Source of the DNA: an uncultured Lachnospiraceae bacterium | GTDB taxonomy: Bacteria > Bacillota > Clostridia > Lachnospirales > Lachnospiraceae | DNA length: 47,661 bases | NCBI GenBank assembly: GCA_944383835.1 | Contig: CALWRE010000124.1 | Location: 1 to 47,661, forward strand | Direction: 5' to 3' | Shown: positions 15,737-22,207 of the stretch, piece after piece | How the letters are laid out: the number at the start of each line of letters is the position of its first letter | How positions within the stretch are numbered: the stretch's first letter is position 1 | Notes under the pieces: generated by a model | What the model saw: the letters and a program-made list of their open reading frames with translations, nothing else | What the model was told of the DNA's origin: nothing | Database searches by the model: none | Position numbers and translations under genes: made by a program

Positions 15737-16549
15737 ATGAAATACAGATATCTGGGGATGGCTTATTGCTTTGGCAGCTATGCGCTGATTCCGCTGAAGC
15801 CGGAGGATGAGTGGGTGGCGGAAGGAATTGTTCGCTTTAATTTGTCGGCAATTTTGGCCGACAGGCGGGAACGGCCGGCGTTTTTTGATAAGAAGAATCT
15901 TTCTGTGGCCGCATATGCCGGCCAGGCCAGGGAGAAGGGCTGGCGGGCGGATGATGCCGCTATGGACAGGCCGGTGATTGCCGTCCAATATGGACCGGAA
16001 AGCTGGCGGGTAATCAGCGGCTGGGAGCGGATCGCCGCGGCGGCAGAACGGGGACAGGAATATTTATCCGCCGACTGCCTGCCTGCGAGCCAGGCGGTTC
16101 GGTATCTGGTGGATGAAAAGGATGTCAGAAGCTACATTGAATATTGGAATTTCCGGGCAGCTTATTGGGAACGGCGGGATCGGGTCGGCGGTTTTGCAGA
16201 TGATCCGTCCGTCTATAAAGAGATTCGCCTGGATGCGGAGGCGGCCTGGGGAAAAATAACGGAGGCGGCGGAGGGCCGGGAAATAGAGCTGGCTGTCCGC
16301 TGGAATCGGTGGTTCCGCGTGCGGGGCGATGCGGGCAGGATTTTTATCGGCGAAGCCAGATATATGGAGCCGGCATGCCCGCTGACCTTTGACCGGATTG
16401 TCCGCAAAAAAGAATTCCTGGAGCTTTTCCCCCTGTATGAGGAGTGGGAAGCGGCCGCGGACGAAGATATAGTCCGCGAGAAGGCCAGAAGGATTACGAT
16501 TAGCTATGAATATATTTTTGCTATGATTCGCCAGTTTGCAGTCAGCTGA
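15737..16549 (+). CDS. Orphan protein with possible ParB/sulfiredoxin-like N-terminal fold
   Basis: This 270-residue soluble protein is not one I can name. Residues about 76-118 (RPVIAVQYGPESWRVISGWE, then RIAAAAERGQEYLSADCLPA) follow the ParB/sulfiredoxin pattern: a strand, a Gly-containing 'visGxeRi.Aa..G' turn-helix, then a strand. The Asn/Arg motifs of true ParB CTPases are not visible. The C-terminal 150 residues are helical and rich in Trp, Arg and Glu (YIEYWNFRAAYWERRDR, WNRWFRVRGD). The ribosome site is weak (AAAGAGC), suggesting low expression or coupling to the 66-residue gene upstream. No transmembrane segment is present. It could be a DNA-binding or nucleotide-handling protein; this is inference. 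Confidence 0.7.
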   Translation: MKYRYLGMAYCFGSYALIPLKPEDEWVAEGIVRFNLSAILADRRERPAFFDKKNLSVAAYAGQAREKGWRADDAAMDRPVIAVQYGPESWRVISGWERIAAAAERGQEYLSADCLPASQAVRYLVDEKDVRSYIEYWNFRAAYWERRDRVGGFADDPSVYKEIRLDAEAAWGKITEAAEGREIELAVRWNRWFRVRGDAGRIFIGEARYMEPACPLTFDRIVRKKEFLELFPLYEEWEAAADEDIVREKARRITISYEYIFAMIRQFAVS

Positions 16550-16563
16550 AATTGTGCTATAAT
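16535..16563 (+). promoter_or_regulatory. Sigma-A promoter of the GH25 gene
   Basis: TTTGCA (16535-16540), a 17-base spacer and consensus TATAAT (16558-16563). The -35 lies inside the end of the orphan gene. Confidence 0.6.
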
Positions 16564-16669
16564 GGCCATAAAGCGGCGGGCGGCCGCGTATAGACGGGGC
16601 GTCTGTGAGCGAGATGAAACCAGATAAATATAGAAGCAGTATGGTGTTATAGGTACAGAGGAGAGACAG

Positions 16670-18715
16670 ATGGGTATTATCAACAAGATCAAGGGAGCCG
16701 CAAAGGCGGTAAAGCTGTGGATCGCAGCCAATAAGCTGGGGGCCGGCATTGCAGCCGGAGTGCTGGTGGTGGGCGGCGGTGCTGCTGTGGCTCTGGGAGC
16801 CGGAACGCTGCCCCAGACGGCGTCAACGACGGAGGCGGTAAGCAATGCGGCAGAGCTGTCCACCGAAGAATTGGAGGCTGTCTATGAGGCGAACCTCCTG
16901 CGCGGAGAGCTGATGGGCCAGCCGGTTTTGGATGCGCTCTGGGAATCCATGGAACAGGAGCGCACCACGGCGGAAACCACGGAAGAGGAGACTACCGAAG
17001 AGGAGACCGAGGCGGAAAAGGAGACGGAAGAGCTGCCTGAGGTGGAGATACCGCCTGTGGTGGTTGCGCCGGTCAACGACGCGGAGGATGAACAGCCTCA
17101 GGACGACGGGGACAAGGGTACCTCCGAAGAAGTGGATATCAGTGATGTAATCAACAATGAAGAGAACAACAATTATGAAAACATCGCGGTATCCTACGGG
17201 ATCGACGTTTCAAAATGGCAGGGTTCCATTGATTGGGCGCAGGTAGCGGCAAGCGGCGTGGAGTTTGCGATGATCCGCGTGGGCTACCGCGGCAATACTA
17301 CCGGCGAGATTGTGATGGATCCCTATTTCGAGAGGAATATCAAGGGAGCCTTGGCTAACAATATCAAGGTAGGAATTTATTTCTATTCGCAGGCGATCAA
17401 CGAGGAAGAGGCCTTGGTGGAAGCGGCCTGGGTAGTGAATGTTATTTCCAAGTATCAGATTACCTACCCGGTGGTCTATGACTGCGAAGGTTTGGGACAA
17501 AACCGAATCAAGGATGTGACGAAGACGCAGCGCAGCAAGAATGCGGCGGCTTTCTTGGATTATATTCGTAAGGCCGGCTATACGCCGATGATGTATGCCA
17601 GCAAGTACGGCTACAATAATAACTGGGATCTGAGTTATATTACCAACTGCAGATATTGGCTGGCCCATTATACGTCGGGCGGGTTGTCGACGCCCAGCGA
17701 TTACTCCGGAACCTACCATATGTGGCAGTACACCAGCAAGGGCAGCGTGCCCGGTATCCGGGGCAATGTGGATATGAATATTGCTTATTTCAGCTATTCC
17801 AATACGCCGGATCCGGTGATTGGAACAGTGAATTATACGGTGACCGATGAAAATGGTTCCCCTGTGGCCGGGGCGACGGTGACGATGAAGGGGACGGCCA
17901 GCCGCAAAACCGTGACGGCCCAGACAGATGCCAACGGCGTTGCTTCCTTTGCCAATATGGTGGTGGATGATTATGCGGTGAGCGTTTCCGCTGTGCCGGA
18001 CGGCTATAGATCGGTGGCAGAGTCCGCGACCAGCGTGAGCTTTGGCAAGGCGGAGAGCAGTTATTCCGGCAGCTTGAAGTTGAACCGTGTTACCAGCTCC
18101 AGCGTCCGTTATTACGTGATCGACCAGGACGGCGAGGCTGTTCAGGGCGTAACGGTTACGCTGAGCGGTAACGCCAAGGTGGGAGCCGCCGTCAGTGTGA
18201 CGGCTGTGACCGATGCGTCTGGCTTGGCAGAGTTTAAGAACATTCCGCTGGGCACATATGAGGTTCACACCTCGGCGGCGCCTGAGGGATACAGCTTGTT
18301 GGAGCCGGTTGTAAAGGAAACGGCGTCGATAACCTCTTCGGGAGCGTATAACGGCTCACAGAAGCTCGTCGTGAATAAGGCGGAGGACCCCGCGGAGTCG
18401 GAGACTCCGACGGAGGAGACGGAGACGGATCCTTCCGGGACCACGGGAGCAACCGAGCCTGCCGAGACGACACAGCCCACCGAGCCCACACAGCCTTCGG
18501 AGTCAACCGAGACGTCCAGCGCGGCAGAGACATCTAGCGCAGCAGAGACATCCAGCGCAGCAGAGACCTCTACGGCGTCAGAGACAAGTCCGGAAGGGCA
18601 GGGAAGCAATTCCACCGGCGCGTCAGAGCCGTCGTCAACAGCCGCCCCTACTTCGGAGAACACACCTGAAAGTTCCTTGGGAGACTTTGTAGATCCGGGG
18701 AACCATGCAGAGTAA
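16670..18715 (+). CDS. Membrane-anchored GH25 muramidase-like protein with two Cna-B-like domains
   Basis: This 681-residue surface protein has a short cytoplasmic head, one transmembrane helix (about 22-46) and an acidic Thr/Glu-rich spacer (about 95-170). A GH25 domain follows (about 174-385), with the typical acids Asp179 in GIDVSKWQG and Asp271/Glu273 in VYDCEG. Two Cna-B/prealbumin-like repeats begin at GTVNYTVTDENGSPVAGATV and VRYYVIDQDGEAVQGVTV. The tail of about 110 residues is Thr/Ser/Glu/Pro-rich. GH25 enzymes cleave the N-acetylmuramic acid linkage of peptidoglycan. No LPXTG is present, so anchoring is by the N-terminus and the Cna-B part reaches outward. The ribosome site is GAGGAGAG. 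Confidence 0.9.
   Translation: MGIINKIKGAAKAVKLWIAANKLGAGIAAGVLVVGGGAAVALGAGTLPQTASTTEAVSNAAELSTEELEAVYEANLLRGELMGQPVLDALWESMEQERTTAETTEEETTEEETEAEKETEELPEVEIPPVVVAPVNDAEDEQPQDDGDKGTSEEVDISDVINNEENNNYENIAVSYGIDVSKWQGSIDWAQVAASGVEFAMIRVGYRGNTTGEIVMDPYFERNIKGALANNIKVGIYFYSQAINEEEALVEAAWVVNVISKYQITYPVVYDCEGLGQNRIKDVTKTQRSKNAAAFLDYIRKAGYTPMMYASKYGYNNNWDLSYITNCRYWLAHYTSGGLSTPSDYSGTYHMWQYTSKGSVPGIRGNVDMNIAYFSYSNTPDPVIGTVNYTVTDENGSPVAGATVTMKGTASRKTVTAQTDANGVASFANMVVDDYAVSVSAVPDGYRSVAESATSVSFGKAESSYSGSLKLNRVTSSSVRYYVIDQDGEAVQGVTVTLSGNAKVGAAVSVTAVTDASGLAEFKNIPLGTYEVHTSAAPEGYSLLEPVVKETASITSSGAYNGSQKLVVNKAEDPAESETPTEETETDPSGTTGATEPAETTQPTEPTQPSESTETSSAAETSSAAETSSAAETSTASETSPEGQGSNSTGASEPSSTAAPTSENTPESSLGDFVDPGNHAE
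18512..18583 (+). repeat. 18-bp tandem repeat in the GH25 protein tail
   Basis: Four 18-bp units (18512-18529, 18530-18547, 18548-18565, 18566-18583) encode repeated SSAAET-like hexapeptides. The units are close but not identical; copy number may vary between strains. Confidence 0.85.
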
Positions 18716-18754
18716 CGTGAATAAAAAATAATATTTGATAAAAAATGACGATGG

Positions 18755-18820
18755 AATATGCCATCTATCCGCGGCTATAAAACGCCAAAAGTTATTCGGG
18801 GTAGATGGCATATTTTCTTT
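18755..18820 (+). terminator. Terminator-like long-loop hairpin
   Basis: A 13-bp perfect stem (18755-18767 with 18802-18814), extended by three more pairs, encloses a loop of about 28 bases and is followed by TTCTTTTG. It ends the GH25 transcript. The loop is longer than in a usual terminator. Confidence 0.75.
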
Positions 18821-18865
18821 TGTTTACCGGATAAAAGGCAAAAACCGTAAAAAGGGAGTAAAAAA

Positions 18866-18934
18866 GCAATCGTAAAAAGGATTGCAATAATGTTTTAACT
18901 GTGTTACAATAAGCTTGCAAATCTGCATGCAGAT
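18866..18934 (+). promoter_or_regulatory. Distal promoter of the nuclease gene with inverted repeat and palindrome
   Basis: TTGCAA (18882-18887), a 17-base spacer and TACAAT (18905-18910). An inverted repeat GCAATC-N8-GATTGC (18866-18885) overlaps the -35. A perfect 14-bp palindrome ATCTGCATGCAGAT (18921-18934) lies at the expected transcription start. Both could be operators. The 18716-19161 gap holds no credible gene apart from these signals. Confidence 0.6.
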
Positions 18935-19088
18935 CCACTTGCATCTATTTATTCTTCGGCATTCCATTGCCGTCGCAAAGCGTTTCCTGTTTTTTGCAAA
19001 AAGTTCTTTTGATGCGGGATGAAAGAGGGTGATTCCTATGATTTGATGTCAATAAATTGTAGGTTTACCAGACATATGGCGAATTGAA

Positions 19089-19128
19089 TTGAAAAAAGAC
19101 GGCAGATCTATTATACTATAGGCAGATC
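19089..19128 (+). promoter_or_regulatory. Proximal promoter of the nuclease gene flanked by direct repeats
   Basis: TTGAAA (19089-19094), a 17-base spacer and TATACT (19112-19117). GGCAGATC occurs at 19101-19108 and 19121-19128, 20 bases apart (two helical turns), flanking the -10. GCAGATC also occurs at 18929-18935, at the end of the distal palindrome. Confidence 0.65.
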
Positions 19129-19161
19129 CGCATGCGGGCTTCTGCCGGAAGGGAACCGTAC

Positions 19162-20115
19162 ATGGGACAAAAAGATATTGATGAAAAACAGCTGCAGGCA
19201 CATAACGATGTGTTTGCGGATATTGTTAATAGCTTGCTTTTTTCGGGGCGTCCTTTGGTAAAGGAGGATCAGCTGATAGACGGCCCCACCGGGAGCGGAT
19301 ATAAAGACGATACGGACAAAATGCGCTGGCAGGACCGCGACGTTACGAAGTTCTGGAGGGGCGAGAGCATTCAGATTGCCTTTCTAGGAATTGAAAATCA
19401 GACAGAGGTCGATCCGGACATGGTGATCCGCACGATGAGCTACGATGCGGCCAGCTACCAGATGCAGGTAAGGGAGAAAATACCCAATGGGAAGAAATAT
19501 CCGGTGGTTACGCTGGTACTCTACTTTGGCATGAAGAGATGGAACGGGCCGAAGAAGCTGAGTGAGATGCTCACGGTAAGTGAAGAACTGCAGCCATATT
19601 TAAATGATTATCAGATGCATCTCTTTGAGGTCGCCTTTTTGACGGATGAACAGATTGAAGGGTTTCACAGTGATTTCCGCGTGGTGGCCGAATATTTCCG
19701 GAGTGTGCAGGATGGACGTGCATTTTCTGCGCAGAAGCTGAAGCATGCGGAGGATGTGATGCGTCTGCTGGCGGAGCTTACAAAAGACAACCGGTATTTG
19801 GAGATATTGGCGGAGGATTGGTTCAGGCAGAAAGGAGAGTTCTCGATGTGTGAATTGCTGGACAGGTATATCAAGCAGGGGGAAGAGATTGGGCGTGCAG
19901 AAGGTCGAGAAGAGGGCCGCGCTGAGGGTCGAGAGGAAGGCCGCGCGCAAGGACGTGCAGAAGGTCGAGCAGAGGGCCGCGCTGAGGGAGCTGTCAGCGG
20001 AGCCATTATAATGCTGCGGGAGTTAAACTACACAGAGGACGAAATCATAGAAAAGCTGGTTTCCACCTTCAACCTATCCCAGGACGATGCGAAAATGCGC
20101 GTGAAGGCCGGCTGA
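19162..20115 (+). CDS. Rpn-family PD-(D/E)XK nuclease / putative transposase
   Basis: This 317-residue protein belongs to the PD-(D/E)XK 'recombination-promoting nuclease/putative transposase' family common in Clostridia. The family signature region reads DVTKFWRGESIQIAFLGIEN with the catalytic E-x-Q at Glu78 and Gln80, followed by DMVIRTMSYDAASYQ. The C-terminal part holds the Gly-Arg-Ala-Glu-rich repeat that is typical, then a helical end (YTEDEIIEKLVSTFNLSQDD). I place the start at 19162 (MGQKDID, GGAAGGGA site); the in-frame ATG at 19132 lies only about ten bases after the predicted transcription start. No terminal inverted repeats define an element, so it may be a domesticated or stress-related nuclease. 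Confidence 0.85.
   Translation: MGQKDIDEKQLQAHNDVFADIVNSLLFSGRPLVKEDQLIDGPTGSGYKDDTDKMRWQDRDVTKFWRGESIQIAFLGIENQTEVDPDMVIRTMSYDAASYQMQVREKIPNGKKYPVVTLVLYFGMKRWNGPKKLSEMLTVSEELQPYLNDYQMHLFEVAFLTDEQIEGFHSDFRVVAEYFRSVQDGRAFSAQKLKHAEDVMRLLAELTKDNRYLEILAEDWFRQKGEFSMCELLDRYIKQGEEIGRAEGREEGRAEGREEGRAQGRAEGRAEGRAEGAVSGAIIMLRELNYTEDEIIEKLVSTFNLSQDDAKMRVKAG
19891..19992 (+). repeat. GRAEGREE-coding tandem repeat
   Basis: Short degenerate units encoding GRAEGREE/GRAQGRAE, including a longer near-duplicate (CGTGCAGAAGGTCGAG type at about 19893 and 19953). All are in frame in the nuclease tail. Confidence 0.8.
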
Positions 20116-20124
20116 AAGCTCAAC

Positions 20125-20153
20125 TTGAACAACCCCAGCTTTTTTGCTATAAT
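20125..20153 (+). promoter_or_regulatory. Sigma-A promoter of the polysaccharide operon
   Basis: TTGAAC (20125-20130), a 17-base spacer and consensus TATAAT (20148-20153). It starts a transcript with a leader of about 290 nt before the first glycosyltransferase. Confidence 0.82.
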
Positions 20154-20168
20154 GTGCACGTAAGCATC

Positions 20169-20385
20169 GAGCCGTGCGCGAAGAGGCGAGGGCGGGAGCC
20201 GCCATGCCGAAGGCATGAGCGGGCGAGCGCGTGAGCATCTACGCATAGGGCGAGAGCCCGAGAGCGAGCCGGAGCAAAGCGGAGGCGAGCTGCACGGGGA
20301 GATGCGAAAAGAGAGAGCCGTGCGCGAAGAGGCGAGGGCGGGAGCCGCCATGCCGAAGGCATGAGCGGGCGAGCGCGTGAGCATC
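20169..20385 (+). repeat. 71-bp direct repeat and hairpin array in the operon leader
   Basis: A 71-bp unit occurs identically at 20169-20239 and 20315-20385. A second 22-bp unit occurs at 20243-20264 and 20421-20442. Within them are short perfect hairpins: CATGCC-GAA-GGCATG (20203-20217 and 20349-20363), GGGC-GAGA-GCCC (20248-20259 and 20426-20437, GNRA-type loop) and GGCCC-GAA-GGGCC (20394-20406). The stretch is purine- and GC-rich and nearly lacks T. It codes for nothing convincing on either strand and fills the gap 20116-20452. Confidence 0.9.
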
Positions 20386-20452
20386 AACGCGACGGCCCGA
20401 AGGGCCTAGTCCCTTTGGGGGCATAGGGCGAGAGCCCGAGAGGGAGGTCTCC

Positions 20453-22207
20453 ATGAACTATCATATTGAATATGCAAAATATAAATACGGCTGTGTCACG
20501 GTGGTAGGCTGGCTGACCGGCAGCAGTGCGGATGTTCATACCAGCGTCTGGATTGAGGACGCGGGAGGAGCCAGGATCAGCTGCGAGACCTTGCGCACGG
20601 AGAGAGAAGATGTGCGAGAAACTTTGTTTCCCCAGGAGACGCAGTGCCTTTTCGGGTTTCGGATCAAATTTTCGGCTGAACCTGGAAAGGCCTATTTTTT
20701 GTGCCTGGGTGACGGGACGGAGATTCGCCGCCGCCGCATGACGCCGGAACAGATACAAAGGACAGGCTCCATTCCCGACAGCCTGAAGGCCAGGATCCGT
20801 TTGGCCGTTAAGGGTAAGAGGACGGAGACCGGCCTGGAGGAGAAGAGCCCTTATGACAGGGGAGGGATGCACCGCAGGAATCCGGCGGGGACCCGGCGCG
20901 ATGTGAAATTCAGCATAGCTGTTCCCCTTTACAATACGGAACCGGAGCATCTGGCCGATATGCTGGAATCGGTGCAGAGCCAGACCTATGAAAACTGGGA
21001 GCTGTGCCTGGCGGACGGCAGTCCTGCGTCTATCCGGGAGACCTGCCGGAAGAGGGACGACGGCGTATCGAGGGCTATTACCGCTTTTTTAGATGATGCA
21101 AAAGTAAAATATGTTCATCTTTCAGAGAATAAGGGAATATCGGGCAACAGCAATGAGGCCTTTCGTCTGGCGGACGGGGAATTTGTGGTGATGCTGGATC
21201 ATGATGATCTGCTGACCCCGGATGCCTTGAATCAGATGGCTGCGGCCATCTTGGCACATCCCGATCTGGATTTCCTTTACAGTGACAGTGACCTTACCGA
21301 CCACGATGGGCTTACCTGCTATAATCCGCTGTACAAGCCGGATTGGTCGCCGGAAACCCTGCTCTGCGCCAATTATATCACCCATCTTTCCGTGGTGCGC
21401 AGGGAACTGCTGGAAAGGCTGGGCGGATTGAATCCTGCCTACGACGGGGCCCAGGACTGGGATTTATTCCTGCGTATCGGGGAGGCGACAGCGAAGATTT
21501 ACCATATTCCCCAGGTTTTGTATCATTGGCGGGCAGCGGCAGGTTCCACGGCCCTGGATGTGGGGCTGAAGCCTTATGCCAGGAAGGCGCAGCTGCAGGC
21601 TGTCTCCGCTTATCTGAGCCGCAGGGGGATTCCGGGGAAGGCGGCCTTTGTGGATCGGGACAGTACCTGTATCCGCGTGGAGTGGGAGGCGAATCTTCCC
21701 GAGGCGGATGTGGTGATCCGCCGCCAGCCGGGAGTGGAGCTGGATCCGGAGGATACCGAGGAGCTGCGCCGTTGGGCTTCCCTGCCCGGCATGGGTGTGA
21801 TCGGCGCGCGTGTGGTGAATGCCAGGGGAAGAATTGTATCCCAGGGGCTTCTTCTGGATGGCAGCGGTATCCGTCCGCTGTTTCAGGGGAGCTTTCCCGG
21901 TACGGCCGGTGTTTTGGGGCATACGGACTGGTACCGGGACAATGTGGCCGCGGAGCCTGTCTGCTATGCCGTATCCCGCAGGGTATGGGATCGGATCGGT
22001 CCGGTGGACGACCGTTTGGGCGATTTGGCGGTTATTGACCTTTGTCTTCGCGCCAGGGCCGCCGGCCTGCGCAATATGGTTACCCCCTTTGTCCAGGTGC
22101 AGGCAGAAGAGAGCATAGCCGACCGAGTCGCAGCCGCCGGGCAGGGTGCGTATCGGAAGCTGTATGCAAAATATCAGACAGGATATCAGACAGGAGAATC
22201 AGTATGA
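20453..22207 (+). CDS. GT2-family glycosyltransferase with degenerate second domain
   Basis: This 584-residue protein has an N-terminal beta-rich domain (about 1-90), a linker and a full GT-A/GT2 catalytic domain (about 152-390). That domain starts FSIAVPLYNTEPEHLADMLE, has the metal/nucleotide-binding DHDD at 249-252, and later DGAQDWDLFLRIGEAT. After residue 420 only the C-terminal half of a second GT2 domain remains (GVIGARVVNARGRIVSQGLL, then RVWDRIGPVDDRLGD). The nucleotide-binding half and its NND motif are missing, unlike the next two genes. The ribosome site is GGGAGGTCTCC. It probably adds one sugar in a surface polymer repeat on the cytoplasmic face; donor unknown. Confidence 0.9.
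   Translation: MNYHIEYAKYKYGCVTVVGWLTGSSADVHTSVWIEDAGGARISCETLRTEREDVRETLFPQETQCLFGFRIKFSAEPGKAYFLCLGDGTEIRRRRMTPEQIQRTGSIPDSLKARIRLAVKGKRTETGLEEKSPYDRGGMHRRNPAGTRRDVKFSIAVPLYNTEPEHLADMLESVQSQTYENWELCLADGSPASIRETCRKRDDGVSRAITAFLDDAKVKYVHLSENKGISGNSNEAFRLADGEFVVMLDHDDLLTPDALNQMAAAILAHPDLDFLYSDSDLTDHDGLTCYNPLYKPDWSPETLLCANYITHLSVVRRELLERLGGLNPAYDGAQDWDLFLRIGEATAKIYHIPQVLYHWRAAAGSTALDVGLKPYARKAQLQAVSAYLSRRGIPGKAAFVDRDSTCIRVEWEANLPEADVVIRRQPGVELDPEDTEELRRWASLPGMGVIGARVVNARGRIVSQGLLLDGSGIRPLFQGSFPGTAGVLGHTDWYRDNVAAEPVCYAVSRRVWDRIGPVDDRLGDLAVIDLCLRARAAGLRNMVTPFVQVQAEESIADRVAAAGQGAYRKLYAKYQTGYQTGESV

Noticed and set aside
19132-19161. Earlier ATG for the Rpn nuclease
   Set aside because: Only about ten bases after the predicted transcription start and without a ribosome site.
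20169-20385. CRISPR array
   Set aside because: Only two long copies, internally structured, with unequal smaller units and no cas genes.
19162-20452. Complete insertion sequence around the Rpn nuclease
   Set aside because: No terminal inverted repeats or target duplication found; the 71-bp repeats lie only on one side.
20028-20454. Minus-strand Arg/Pro/Ser-rich frames over the repeat leader
   Set aside because: They arise from the GC-rich repeats; low-complexity translation repeated with the DNA unit.
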